Assembly: GCA_020438355.1 (NCBI GenBank)
Contig: JAGQUT010000010.1
Coordinates: 1-64,000 of the forward strand
DNA: 64,000 bases
Source: Solirubrobacterales bacterium
GTDB lineage: Bacteria > Actinomycetota > Thermoleophilia > Solirubrobacterales > 70-9
Direction of reading: 5' to 3'
Shown here: positions 25,651 through 33,571 of the stretch, piece by piece
How positions within the stretch are numbered: position 1 is the stretch's first letter
Layout: each line of letters begins with the position of its first letter
The notes under the pieces: generated by a model
What the model was told of the DNA's origin: nothing
The model's input: the letters and a program-made list of their open reading frames with translations, nothing else
Databases searched by the model: none
Program-made: the position numbers and the translations under genes

Positions 25651-26028
25651 TCAGGCGGTGGCTGTGGCGGCCTCGGCGTCGTCCTTCACCTGGAAGGATG
25701 AGCCGCAGCCGCAGGCTGCAACGACGTTCGGGTTGTTGACCTGAAACCCGGCGCCGGTCAGACCTTCGACGTAATCGACTTCCGAGCCGAAGACGAACTG
25801 CATGCTGACCTTGTCGACGATCACCGAAACTCCACGGTCTTCGAAGACATGGTCATCCTCGTCGCGGGAATCAAAGGCGAGCGCGTACTGGAATCCGGAG
25901 CAGCCTCCTCCGCGAACGGCAACGCGAAGCGACTGCTCTTCACTCTCCGGCGAGTCACCGATCAGTTCGGCGATCTTGTCGGCGGCGGCTTCGGTCAACG
26001 TGATTGCGGCTTCGGGCTTTTCGGACAT
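25651..26028 (-). CDS. erpA: Iron-sulfur cluster insertion protein ErpA/IscA
   Basis: A 125-aa A-type carrier of Fe-S clusters. The three cluster-binding cysteines are present: C43 in GGGCSGF and C106/C108 in ACGCGSSF. I chose ATG 26028; upstream in-frame starts would add residues not seen in the family. An Ala/Thr/Glu-rich tail follows. It is divergent from degV, with a CRP-type palindrome in the 67-bp gap. Confidence 0.92.
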   Translation of the reverse strand: MSEKPEAAITLTEAAADKIAELIGDSPESEEQSLRVAVRGGGCSGFQYALAFDSRDEDDHVFEDRGVSVIVDKVSMQFVFGSEVDYVEGLTGAGFQVNNPNVVAACGCGSSFQVKDDAEAATATA

Positions 26029-26061
26029 GCTTAAAGAGTAGCGCTTCGGTTCCATGATCCC

Positions 26062-26077
26062 GGTGACTTGCGTCACC
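26062..26077. promoter_or_regulatory. Candidate CRP/FNR-family operator between erpA and degV
   Basis: GGTGACTTGCGTCACC has perfect 6-bp arms and contains GTGA-N6-TCAC, the core of the CRP-type consensus TGTGA-N6-TCACA. It is centred in the divergent intergenic region. Confidence 0.5.
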
Positions 26078-26095
26078 TTCTGATAGAACCGTTAC

Positions 26096-26983
26096 GTGTC
26101 CGCCGAGAGCTCAATCGCGCTGGTGACCGATTCGACTGCCTCGCTCACGCCTGAGGATCGTGAGCGGCTCGACATCAGCGTGGTCAACCTTTACGTGATC
26201 CTCAACGGTGAGCAGCGACCGGAGAACGAGATCGATGACTACGCAGCCTTCTACAAGGCTGTGCTCGAGTCTCCCCAGCTCACCACGACATCCCAGCCTT
26301 CGATCGGGGATTTCATGGAGGTCTACGGGCCGCTCCTCGATCAGGGCAAGGACGTGATCTCGCTTCACCTTTCCGGAGGGATCTCGGGAACCTGCGAAGC
26401 AGCCCGCCAGGCTGCAGCCCAGCTTGAGGCAGACGGCCGAGGCGGCGAGAGAATCACCGTGGTCGATTCGCGAACCACAGGTGGCGCCCTCGCCTTCTGC
26501 AACCTCGCTGCTTCCAACGCGATCAAGGAGGGCAAGGATGTCGCCGGCGTGGTCGAGCAGGTGATGGCCTGCCGCGACGAGCTTGACACCCTGATCCTGG
26601 TCGACACCCTCGACTACCTTCGAAAGGGCGGCCGGATCGGTGGCGCCCAGGCCTGGATCGGTGGCGCCCTGAAGATCAAGCCGCTGATCACCCTGCGCGA
26701 AACCGTCGAGCCAGTGGACAAGGTTCGAACCTCCGCTCGCGCGATGCAGCGGCTGAAGGACTTCGCCAGTGAGAAGGCCGCCTCGGGAGAGGAGATCACC
26801 TGGACAGCACAGCACATCCAGGCACCCGAACTGGCGGCCGAACTCGCCGCTCACTGTCGGGAAGTCTTCCAGTGCGAGGGTGCCTTCCTCGACGAGATGT
26901 CGACCGTTCTCGGATGTCACGCCGGGCCGGGGCTGGTTGCGATCGGCACCGTCCCCACAGCTGCGGTCGGTTCGAAGTTCTGA
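26096..26983 (+). CDS. DegV family fatty-acid-binding protein
   Basis: A 295-aa protein of the DegV/EDD fold. VTDSTASLTPEDRE at the start and HLSGGISGTCEAARQAA and DTLDYLRKGGRIGGAQAWIG are family hallmarks. Members bind a fatty acid in the domain cleft and in some bacteria (FakB) present it to a fatty acid kinase FakA; no FakA is seen here. GTG start at 26096. Its stop overlaps the start of the ACT-domain gene (TGATG). Confidence 0.9.
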   Translation: MSAESSIALVTDSTASLTPEDRERLDISVVNLYVILNGEQRPENEIDDYAAFYKAVLESPQLTTTSQPSIGDFMEVYGPLLDQGKDVISLHLSGGISGTCEAARQAAAQLEADGRGGERITVVDSRTTGGALAFCNLAASNAIKEGKDVAGVVEQVMACRDELDTLILVDTLDYLRKGGRIGGAQAWIGGALKIKPLITLRETVEPVDKVRTSARAMQRLKDFASEKAASGEEITWTAQHIQAPELAAELAAHCREVFQCEGAFLDEMSTVLGCHAGPGLVAIGTVPTAAVGSKF

Positions 26984-27510
26984 TGAATCTCGCAGTGACG
27001 GCGATCGGCCGTGACCGACCCGGAATCGTCGCCGCGATCACCAGTGCCCTGCTTGAAGCGGGCGGCAATGTCGATGACTCCCAGATGTCGATCCTTCACG
27101 GCCACTTCGCCGTGATGCTGATCGTCTCGGTTCCGGAAGACGCCTCGCTCGAATCGCTGGAAGCCCGGCTCGACGAGGTGGGCCGTGACTTCGAACTCGG
27201 AGGCGTCACGGTCAGCCCCGTTGAGGAACTGGGCCGCGGTGCCGGGCCGACCCACGTCCTGACTGTTTACGGCGCCGACCGCCCCGGAATAGTCCACGAC
27301 ACTGCGAAGACCCTCGCCGAGCTGAACGTCAACATCACCGACCTCAGAACCCGTCGTACCGGCGACTCCTCGTCCCCGCTCTACACGCTCATGGTGGAGG
27401 TAGCCGTACCGGAAGGGGTCGGTCCCGAACTCGACCGTGCCCTGGACGGACTCAGGGAATCGAAGCAGCTGGAAGCCCGGCTCTCCGAGCTCGAGTCCGA
27501 GGTCTTCTAG
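26983..27510 (+). CDS. Tandem ACT-domain regulatory protein (GcvR-like)
   Basis: A 175-aa protein of two ACT domains. The first begins LAVTAIGRDRPGIVAAITSALLEAGGN, the second THVLTVYGADRPGIVHDTAKTLAELNVN; both keep the DRPGI loop typical of amino-acid-binding ACT domains. It resembles GcvR-type proteins and lacks any catalytic domain. Start overlaps the degV stop. It could bind glycine or another amino acid. Confidence 0.85.
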   Translation: MNLAVTAIGRDRPGIVAAITSALLEAGGNVDDSQMSILHGHFAVMLIVSVPEDASLESLEARLDEVGRDFELGGVTVSPVEELGRGAGPTHVLTVYGADRPGIVHDTAKTLAELNVNITDLRTRRTGDSSSPLYTLMVEVAVPEGVGPELDRALDGLRESKQLEARLSELESEVF

Positions 27511-27531
27511 TGACCTGCAACTGAGGTTCTG

Positions 27532-28059
27532 GTGCCGATGGCTGCGCGCGAGGTTCTCACCTACCCCGATCCGATCCTGAAGACGGTCTGCTCGCCTGCC
27601 CAGACCGGTCCCGCCGAGCGCGAAGAGACCGAGAGGGTGATCGACGACCTGCTCGACACGATGAACTCCTTTGATCACTGCGTCGGACTGGCGGCGCCCC
27701 AGATCGGCGAGCCGGTACGAATCGCAGTGGTCGACATCACCGGCCATCCGAAGGCAAAGGACGAACACGGGCTGATGGTTCTGGTCAACCCGAGGGTCGT
27801 CCACCGCTCTGAGGGCAGCAAGGTGAGCCGGGAGGGTTGCCTTTCCCTGCCCGACCTGACTGCCAACGTCCGGCGGCCCCGCAAAGCGACGGTCGAGTTT
27901 CAGGATGGTCAGCGGGGCCTCGAGATGAATCAGGTCCAGCTCTCCGGATTCGAGGCCCGTTGCGTCCTCCACGAGATCGACCACCTCGACGGAATCCTCT
28001 TCCTCGACCGGGTCGCCTCGATAACTGACGACCTCTTCCGCCGCCAGAACTATCAGTAG
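27532..28059 (+). CDS. def: Peptide deformylase
   Basis: A 175-aa metalloenzyme removing the N-formyl group from new proteins. Motif I GLAAPQIG (52-59), motif II EGCLSLP (C103 metal ligand) and motif III HEIDHLDG (H147, E148, H151) are all intact. GAGG lies 5 nt before GTG 27532 and 11 nt before an in-frame ATG at 27538; I kept the GTG but either is possible. It follows the ACT-domain gene by 21 bp. Confidence 0.93.
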   Translation: MPMAAREVLTYPDPILKTVCSPAQTGPAEREETERVIDDLLDTMNSFDHCVGLAAPQIGEPVRIAVVDITGHPKAKDEHGLMVLVNPRVVHRSEGSKVSREGCLSLPDLTANVRRPRKATVEFQDGQRGLEMNQVQLSGFEARCVLHEIDHLDGILFLDRVASITDDLFRRQNYQ

Positions 28060-28157
28060 TCGGCGAGCTTCCGTGGCAACGCGGCTGGTGGGGCGACCCT
28101 CCCCGTAATTCGGCGGTGGATGCCAGGGGCCTCCAGCCGTTCGCTGGCGAGGAGACA

Positions 28158-28210
28158 GGCCGGAAATGGCCGCGATAGTACGCGGGTACGTGAAGCTGCC
28201 GTTTCCGGCC
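28158..28210 (+). other. Long stem-loop in the def / DUF3618 intergenic region
   Basis: In the 197-bp gap between the convergent def and DUF3618 genes, GGCCGGAAATGGC (28158-28170) pairs with GCCGTTTCCGGCC (28198-28210) over 13 bp with one G-U pair; the 27-nt loop contains GTACGCGGGTAC, a nested 4-bp hairpin. No T-tract follows. It may be a bidirectional terminator or a structured RNA. The rest of the gap shows nothing I recognise. Confidence 0.4.
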
Positions 28211-28256
28211 GCCGACGAAGTCAGCGGATGGCTGGTGGCTTCTGGCGCCGCCCGCG

Positions 28257-28613
28257 CTACCGGCGGCGGAGGGCCATTAGGCCGCCCACTACGAAACCGG
28301 TGGCTACCGCGCCCACGATGATCTGCTTGCGGTGCTTGCGAAGCTGGGACTTCCAGTCGGTCAGTTCGGTGACCCGGTCACGGAGCTGGTCGACAGACTG
28401 CCCGAGTTCGGCGCGCTGGGCGTCGATGTCAGCCCGGATCTGCGCGGAGGTGCGCTTCGGGGGTGGCGGGGCATACGGGGAACCCGGGGTGCCGGGGGGC
28501 GGTGCAGGGGTGCCTTCAGCCGGGGCGAAAGCATTCGGCTTGTTCGGGGCCGGGGCTTCCGGACCGATGCCCTCGGGGCGAAACGGCTTGTCAGGTTCGA
28601 TCGGGTCGCTCAT
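28257..28613 (-). CDS. DUF3618-type membrane protein
   Basis: A 118-aa protein: a Pro-rich first half, then the DUF3618 core (SAQIRADIDAQRAELGQSVDQLRDRV), a basic stretch and a C-terminal TM segment (about 98-113) ending in Arg residues. DUF3618 proteins in actinobacteria usually occur with a holin-like protein and a DUF4235 protein, as here. Its ATG overlaps the upstream gene by 4 bp. Function is unknown; envelope-stress or membrane roles are only speculation. Confidence 0.85.
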   Translation of the reverse strand: MSDPIEPDKPFRPEGIGPEAPAPNKPNAFAPAEGTPAPPPGTPGSPYAPPPPKRTSAQIRADIDAQRAELGQSVDQLRDRVTELTDWKSQLRKHRKQIIVGAVATGFVVGGLMALRRR

Positions 28614-29074
28614 GAAGTCTCGTCTCCGGGGGTGAGCAGGGCCTTGGTCTTCTGCGCTTCCTCGATCGCCTCGGTGGGGATCGGTGCGCCGGTCTTTTCG
28701 AAGGAGTTGTAGGCGAAGTAGCCGGCGCCGGCGGCGATCAGAATGAAGATCACACCTTCGAGCAGGTAACCGGCCCAGGCACCCCAGCCAAAAAGGGAGG
28801 CGACGCCAAGCGCGAACGAGTGCATCAAGAGGATAAGGGCGAGGAAGGCGAATACTCCGGCGGCGATTCCGACGGCCGAGCCGCGGGCCAGAGTGGTTAC
28901 CTTCTCGCTGACTTCGGTCTTTGCGAGCTCGATCTCCTCGCGGATCAGGTTGGAGGTGCGCTCCGAGACCTCGAAGACCATCTCGCCAACCGTCTTGTCC
29001 GAGGCGGGACGGTTCGGGTCGGGCCTCCCTGAAGGGCGCTGGTTCGGCGGCGGCTGGTAATCCTGCGGTGCCAC
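28610..29074 (-). CDS. Phage-holin-family (Act-type) membrane protein
   Basis: A 154-aa protein. A Pro-rich N-terminus leads to VGEMVFEVSERTSNLIREEIELAKTEV, an amphipathic helix typical of the putative actinobacterial holin superfamily, followed by two TM segments (about 67-90 and 99-122). The name derives from topology; no phage genes are near. GTG start 3 nt after the stop of the small upstream gene. Second of a three-gene operon. Confidence 0.85.
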   Translation of the reverse strand: MAPQDYQPPPNQRPSGRPDPNRPASDKTVGEMVFEVSERTSNLIREEIELAKTEVSEKVTTLARGSAVGIAAGVFAFLALILLMHSFALGVASLFGWGAWAGYLLEGVIFILIAAGAGYFAYNSFEKTGAPIPTEAIEEAQKTKALLTPGDETS

Positions 29075-29077
29075 GGT

Positions 29078-29212
29078 CTATTCCGGCGGGTCCTCGTTGA
29101 AGAACCGGCGGTAGGCCACGGCGGCGAGACGTGCCGCGATCAGGCTGGCCAGCGCGCTACTCGCGGTGAGCATGATGCTCCAGGTGATTCTTCTGACGAT
29201 GTCGTTATCCAT
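29078..29212 (-). CDS. Small membrane protein, DUF4235-like
   Basis: A 44-residue protein not expected in simple gene lists. It has one TM segment (about 10-32, rich in Ala, Leu and Ser) and ends with YRRFFNEDPPE, a tail resembling DUF4235 proteins. It starts at ATG 29212 and is directly upstream of the holin-family and DUF3618 genes, completing the usual actinobacterial trio. The short length versus DUF4235 (about 80-100 residues) is odd. Confidence 0.65.
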   Translation of the reverse strand: MDNDIVRRITWSIMLTASSALASLIAARLAAVAYRRFFNEDPPE

Positions 29213-29282
29213 GTCCCGTTCACAATACCCAAGCCTCCGGAGAACGAATAACTCAGGAGTTGCCAGACAGATCCGGTGCGGC

Positions 29283-29882
29283 TCAGCGGCGCTGGAGCCC
29301 CTCGCAGATTGTCTTGACGATCAGTTCCTTCGCTTCGTCAAAATCGCGATCGCTGCCGGGAATCACACCGAATATCCATCCGGAGAGCAGCTGTTCGATG
29401 GCGCCGTAGAAGACCATCGCAGCGAAAGCGGGGTCGATGTCTTCCCTGAAAACTCCCGTCTTCTGACCGTCGGCCACGATCCTGCCGATCAGTTCGTATG
29501 CGCGGTTGATTTCTTCGAGGTGAGTCCGCCCGAAAGAGTTGGCAGCCCTGGTGACCTCGACGATGATCACCTTCATCAGGTCGGGGTCGTAGCGGTAGGA
29601 GTCGATGATGAAGCCGGCCACCGCCCCGAGCTTTTCCTCGTGGGTGAGACTGCTTTGGTCCGCCTCGTCGATTGCTTCGATCAGCAGCGACCAGCGCTGG
29701 ACGAACAGTTCGTTGAGGACGTTTTCCTTGGAGGAGAAGTAGTGGTAGACGAGGCCGTATGCGACATCAGCCTCGTCGGCGATGTCGGCCACCCTGGTCG
29801 AGTGGAAACCCTGGCGGGCAAACACGCGGACAGCCGCGTCGAGGATCTGTCGCCGCCGCTCGGGCGCCGCCTCACGAGCCAT
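29283..29882 (-). CDS. TetR-family regulator (FadR-like TetR)
   Basis: A 199-aa repressor. The N-terminal HTH (about 10-55) has RRRQILDAAVRVFARQGF and the recognition helix VAYGLVYHYFSSKENVL. The C-terminal domain (DLMKVIIVEVTRAANSF) resembles TetR-type fatty-acid regulators that respond to acyl-CoA. It overlaps the upstream nitrilase gene by 11 bp and is probably cotranscribed with it. A palindrome at 30719-30736 in front of that gene is the likely operator. Confidence 0.88.
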   Translation of the reverse strand: MAREAAPERRRQILDAAVRVFARQGFHSTRVADIADEADVAYGLVYHYFSSKENVLNELFVQRWSLLIEAIDEADQSSLTHEEKLGAVAGFIIDSYRYDPDLMKVIIVEVTRAANSFGRTHLEEINRAYELIGRIVADGQKTGVFREDIDPAFAAMVFYGAIEQLLSGWIFGVIPGSDRDFDEAKELIVKTICEGLQRR

Positions 29883-30693
29883 TTGGGGTTCCTTCCTTGA
29901 AGAGGTGGGTTCGTCGATGCCTTACGGCAGGCAGTTTGGCCCGGATCTCGGCCTGTTGCTCGAAGTCGAGGTCGGCGCAGGCGAACCCTTCTCCACTATC
30001 GATCTCGGCCAGAACCTCGCCCCAGGGCCCGACGATCATCGAGTGCCCCCAGGAGTCATATGAAGGTGAAGCGGTGCCGACCTGGTTGGCGGCGAGAACG
30101 AATGCCTGGTTCTCGATCGCCCGGGCTCTCAGGAGCACTTCCCAGTGGTCCTTTCCGGTCGCCGCAGTGAAGGCTGAAGGGACCGAGTAAAGGGTCGCCC
30201 CAAGGTCGAGCAGCGCCCGGTAGAGCTCGGGGAACCGAAGGTCGTAACAGATGGTCATGCCCAGCCGCTGACCTCCGAGGTAAGCCGCGGTGATCGTGTC
30301 ACCGGCCGTTTCATGGTCGGACTCGCGGTACTCGACGCCGCCTGCTTCGACGTCGAACATGTGGATCTTGTCGTAGGTGGCCACGATCTCTCCGGTCGGT
30401 GAGATCAGCACGGAAGAGTTGGTCGGCATCCCCCCGGTACTTCGGGTGAAACTGCCGGCTAGCAGATGTACTCCCAGCTCCGAAGCCCATCCACGGGCAG
30501 CGCTGATGGCTTCTCCTTCAAGCGACTCCGCACCCTCGGAGAGGGTCTGGCCATCAGCAAGTAGCGGCCACTTCTCCGGCAGCACGATGAACTCCGCCCG
30601 CTCAGCGGCAGCTGCCCGGACCAGGTCACCGGCAACTTCCAGGTTGCGGGCGCGGTCGGCACCCGAGTTGATCTGTACGACGGCAGCACGCAT
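29872..30693 (-). CDS. Carbon-nitrogen hydrolase (nitrilase superfamily, Nit1/Nit2-like)
   Basis: A 273-aa amidase with the Glu-Lys-Cys triad: E40 in LPEKW, K109 in YDKIHMFD and C149 in TICYDLRFPE. The pattern is closest to Nit1/Nit2 deaminated-glutathione or omega-amidase enzymes, but substrate is not certain. ATG 30693 was chosen over a TTG 6 nt earlier. It leads an operon with a TetR gene and carries a strong palindrome 26 bp upstream. Confidence 0.88.
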   Translation of the reverse strand: MRAAVVQINSGADRARNLEVAGDLVRAAAAERAEFIVLPEKWPLLADGQTLSEGAESLEGEAISAARGWASELGVHLLAGSFTRSTGGMPTNSSVLISPTGEIVATYDKIHMFDVEAGGVEYRESDHETAGDTITAAYLGGQRLGMTICYDLRFPELYRALLDLGATLYSVPSAFTAATGKDHWEVLLRARAIENQAFVLAANQVGTASPSYDSWGHSMIVGPWGEVLAEIDSGEGFACADLDFEQQAEIRAKLPAVRHRRTHLFKEGTPNGS

Positions 30694-30718
30694 GGACAAA
30701 TGAAAAGACGCGCCAAAT

Positions 30719-30736
30719 TGATTGACACGTCAATCA
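30719..30736. promoter_or_regulatory. Candidate TetR operator upstream of the nitrilase-tetR operon
   Basis: TGATTGACACGTCAATCA is an 18-bp perfect palindrome with 8-bp arms around AC. It contains TTGAC-N2-GTCAA, similar in shape to operators of fatty-acid TetR regulators. TATTAT, a possible -10 for the minus-strand gene, lies directly upstream at about 30748-30743. Confidence 0.55.
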
Positions 30737-30749
30737 GGACAATAATAGG

Positions 30750-30805
30750 TGCGATCCGCCCTGCGACGGATCGCAACCCCGGGATGGCGTTTAGCCACCC
30801 CGGGG
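30750..30805 (-). terminator. Two tandem hairpins between the nitrilase and acylase 2 genes
   Basis: TGCGATCCG (30750-30758) pairs with CGGATCGCA (30767-30775) and CCCCGGGATGGC (30777-30788) pairs with GCCACCCCGGGG (30794-30805) with one mismatch and a 5-nt loop. They follow the acylase 2 stop. No T-tract, so Rho-independent termination is not certain, but the strong stem makes it likely. Confidence 0.55.
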
Positions 30806-30830
30806 GTGCTTCCACTTTCTGCGGTCCCGC

Positions 30831-33347
30831 TTACCAGCCGTTCTTGACGGCCTTGGAGCCGCCATTCAGGTTGGTGACCTTGAGACCGGGTGAGTTCTTC
30901 TGCTGACCAGGGCAGAAGCGGTCGGTCAGCCACTTGTGCTGCGAGAACAGCTTCGTCTGGTCCGCGTAATGCGGCGACAGCTCATTCGTCGCGGCCTGCG
31001 AGTAGGTCAGGATCGTCTTGACGTCCGGGCACTTCGACCCGTTCATCGAGGCCATGATGATGAAGCTGGACCCGTGACGGACGCTGTCGTACTCGCCGGT
31101 GGTCGTGTTCTTGACACCGGTGATCACGTTGAAGACGCCCTGTCCACCAGGACCACCCGGGATCGGGATCTTCTCGTCGTTCTTTGTCACGTACTGGTAC
31201 TCGCGCCACTTCGCATCCAGCGGAATGCTCTTGCTCTCCATGTATGCGATGGAATCGACCAGAGCCTGGCCAACCTGTGGCTTGGTTGTGTCGAGTCCGT
31301 TCGGCGTGTGGACCGGATCGCCCAGTGAGAACGGATCGGTCCAGGGTCCTCCCGGGACTGACAGCAGGCGCCCGATGACCTCGCGGCCAAGGTAGGCGCC
31401 GGGCGAGTCGAGTCCGTCGGCCAGGTCCCAGTTCTCGAGCACCGTGCAGGCCGCGCTGACATCAACCGTGTTGATCGTCGGATTGGCCTTGCAGTAGGTG
31501 ACGAGCGGCGGGATCAGCAGCTCGGCCCCGTAGTGGCGGTCGTTATTGATGAACTCCCGCAGGGTGTCGGGGGTGAACTTGCCCCCGTTCTGGAGGCGTT
31601 CCTCGATCTGGTTCAGACCGTTACGGGTACGAAGCGACCTTGCGGTCTGCTCGTTACCGATGATGCTCGGGAAGCCCTCCAGCGGGGCCTCCGGGTTCGA
31701 GAGCCAGTAGCTGTCGTTCATGTTCGAGCCGTAGTCCTTGCGGATCTGGATCGGCATCTGGCTCGGAGGCAGGACACCGGTCGCGACTGCGCCAGGCGCC
31801 TTCTGCATGTCGCAGCTGCTGGTCGAACCGTCGAGGACGGCCACCTTGGCTGAGCCCCAGGCCACGTCACCGAGGCCGGGGGTGTTGCATTCGGTGATCC
31901 GTTCGTCGGTCAGGTTAGGCACGACCGAGACGTCGGCGTACATCGCGTTGCCCTTCGAGTCGGCAGCGATCGTGTTGACCCACGGCACTCCCTGGTTCTG
32001 CTCCAGCGCCTTCCTCATGTCGGCCACGCTCTGGGCGCGGTTGAACGCGAAGAACTGGTTCACGACCCTGAGGCTGTTCGCATTGGCGTCGAACAGCGAA
32101 TAGGCGTAATCCTCGTTCCAGCCGAACAGCGGCTGCTTCTGGACCGAGGTAGCGATCGGACCGTGCTTGGTCGAGTAAAGGGTCCGGGTTTCGGTGTCCC
32201 CGTTGCCCTTGTCGACCGTGATCGTGGTCTCCTTCATCGCCTTCTGTTCGCCATCGACGATGTACTTGGTCGGATCGCCCGGGACCAGCGTCTCCCGGAA
32301 GAAGTTGAACCGACGGGCGGTCGAGACGGTGTGGCTCCAGGCCACGCCCTGGGTGTGTCCGATCTGGATGACCGGGCTGCCCAGGAGGCTCCCACCGGAA
32401 ACGTTGATCTTGCCGGGTATGGTCAGCTGCGACTGGAAGAAGCGCTCCGAACCCGACCACGGGAAGTGGGGGTTGCCGTAGAGCATGCCCTTACCGGTCG
32501 AAGTTGACTCGGAACCGAGAGAGACGGCGTTTGAGCCGATAGCGGCCGGCTTGTTGAGGGCTTCGAAGTCCTCGGCCGTGACGTTTTCTTCACTCGGAGA
32601 CGAATCCGCGCTGGCCATCATCAGTGGCGGAGACGCGTTGGCGATGCCGTCAACGGCAGCACCGGCACCCGCCATTGTGGCGAGCTCGTAGAAGCGGAGC
32701 CAGACGTCGAGGGCGTTGATCTTGCGCACCCAGGGCTGGTCCTTGCAGACGCTGTCCTGGATCTTCGACTTGTTGCGGTCCAGCCAGGCGTTGTAACCCT
32801 TGACGTAACCGTCGACTACCTGCCTGACCTCTTCGCGCGGACCGTTCGGCGGCTTCATCTTGAGCGCCTTGGGGATGATGTTCTCGGCGATTACGCGCTT
32901 GTGCGCGAAGTCCGATTCAAGGTTGGTGAACTCGATTCCGTTGCCGGTCAGCATCCACTTGCCGTCAGCGCCGAAGTACTTCGAGCGCTCGCCACGAACC
33001 GTGGTGTAGATGTCAGCCATGGAGCAGATGTTCTCCTTGGCCAGCGACCAGCCGTAGCCATAGCCGAGCCCACGCCAGCTGTCGGCGATGATCCGCGGGA
33101 TTCCACCTTCGGTGGTCCTCACGGTCACTCCGGGCCGGTTCAGCTCCTTCTTGCGCTCACGCTCAGCCTTGGCCTTGAGGCGCTTCGTCTGCTTCTTGAT
33201 GCAGTTCTTCTTCGCCTTGCCCTTCTTCTTCTTGCAGATCTGCTTCGCCTGCTTCGAAATGCTGGGCTTGGCCGTTGCCTGGCCGGCTGTCACGGCAAAC
33301 GCCATCGAAACGGCGAGGCCGATGATCAGCATTCTGATCAGCTTCAA
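30831..33347 (-). CDS. Secreted penicillin acylase family protein (Ntn-hydrolase), paralogue 2
   Basis: An 838-aa precursor paralogous to the gene at 5814. Signal peptide (about 6-26), a very basic Lys-rich insert (about 31-68) absent from paralogue 1, then TVRTTEGGIPRI, the autocatalytic IGSNAVSLG (S272 as nucleophile) and GNPHFPW and SHTVSTARR. Start is TTG 33347 with GGAGA 4-5 nt upstream; ATG 33332 is an alternative. Substrate unknown; the Lys-rich stretch could bind anionic cell-wall polymers. A hairpin (GAAGGGCC / GGCCCTTC, 33367-33387) lies in its leader. Confidence 0.88.
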   Translation of the reverse strand: MKLIRMLIIGLAVSMAFAVTAGQATAKPSISKQAKQICKKKKGKAKKNCIKKQTKRLKAKAERERKKELNRPGVTVRTTEGGIPRIIADSWRGLGYGYGWSLAKENICSMADIYTTVRGERSKYFGADGKWMLTGNGIEFTNLESDFAHKRVIAENIIPKALKMKPPNGPREEVRQVVDGYVKGYNAWLDRNKSKIQDSVCKDQPWVRKINALDVWLRFYELATMAGAGAAVDGIANASPPLMMASADSSPSEENVTAEDFEALNKPAAIGSNAVSLGSESTSTGKGMLYGNPHFPWSGSERFFQSQLTIPGKINVSGGSLLGSPVIQIGHTQGVAWSHTVSTARRFNFFRETLVPGDPTKYIVDGEQKAMKETTITVDKGNGDTETRTLYSTKHGPIATSVQKQPLFGWNEDYAYSLFDANANSLRVVNQFFAFNRAQSVADMRKALEQNQGVPWVNTIAADSKGNAMYADVSVVPNLTDERITECNTPGLGDVAWGSAKVAVLDGSTSSCDMQKAPGAVATGVLPPSQMPIQIRKDYGSNMNDSYWLSNPEAPLEGFPSIIGNEQTARSLRTRNGLNQIEERLQNGGKFTPDTLREFINNDRHYGAELLIPPLVTYCKANPTINTVDVSAACTVLENWDLADGLDSPGAYLGREVIGRLLSVPGGPWTDPFSLGDPVHTPNGLDTTKPQVGQALVDSIAYMESKSIPLDAKWREYQYVTKNDEKIPIPGGPGGQGVFNVITGVKNTTTGEYDSVRHGSSFIIMASMNGSKCPDVKTILTYSQAATNELSPHYADQTKLFSQHKWLTDRFCPGQQKNSPGLKVTNLNGGSKAVKNGW

Positions 33348-33571
33348 GTTCTCTCCAGTCTGTGGCGAAGGGCCCCTGCGGCCCTTCAGTTCTCCAGTCC
33401 CTCAAACCCCCGAAAACACTCTTCGGAGCGCTTCCAGCATACAACCGCGTTCCGTACGCCCGCATTCCCGGAGTTCATCCGTGTTCCTTGATCCGGAACC
33501 GAAAACGGCGCTATCCTGCCTCGTACGGGCAGTCCGCCCGGGGGAGAAACCAGAGGGAAGTGGGGAGAGAA

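Noticed and set aside
28100-28170. GGAGACAGGCC resembling the end of a cobalamin riboswitch
   Set aside because: The B12-box and the central conserved parts are absent, and no cobalamin gene lies downstream on that strand.
28610-29074. Holin-family protein as a sign of a prophage
   Set aside because: No integrase, capsid, endolysin or other phage gene is near; the gene sits in the common actinobacterial DUF4235-like / DUF3618 operon.
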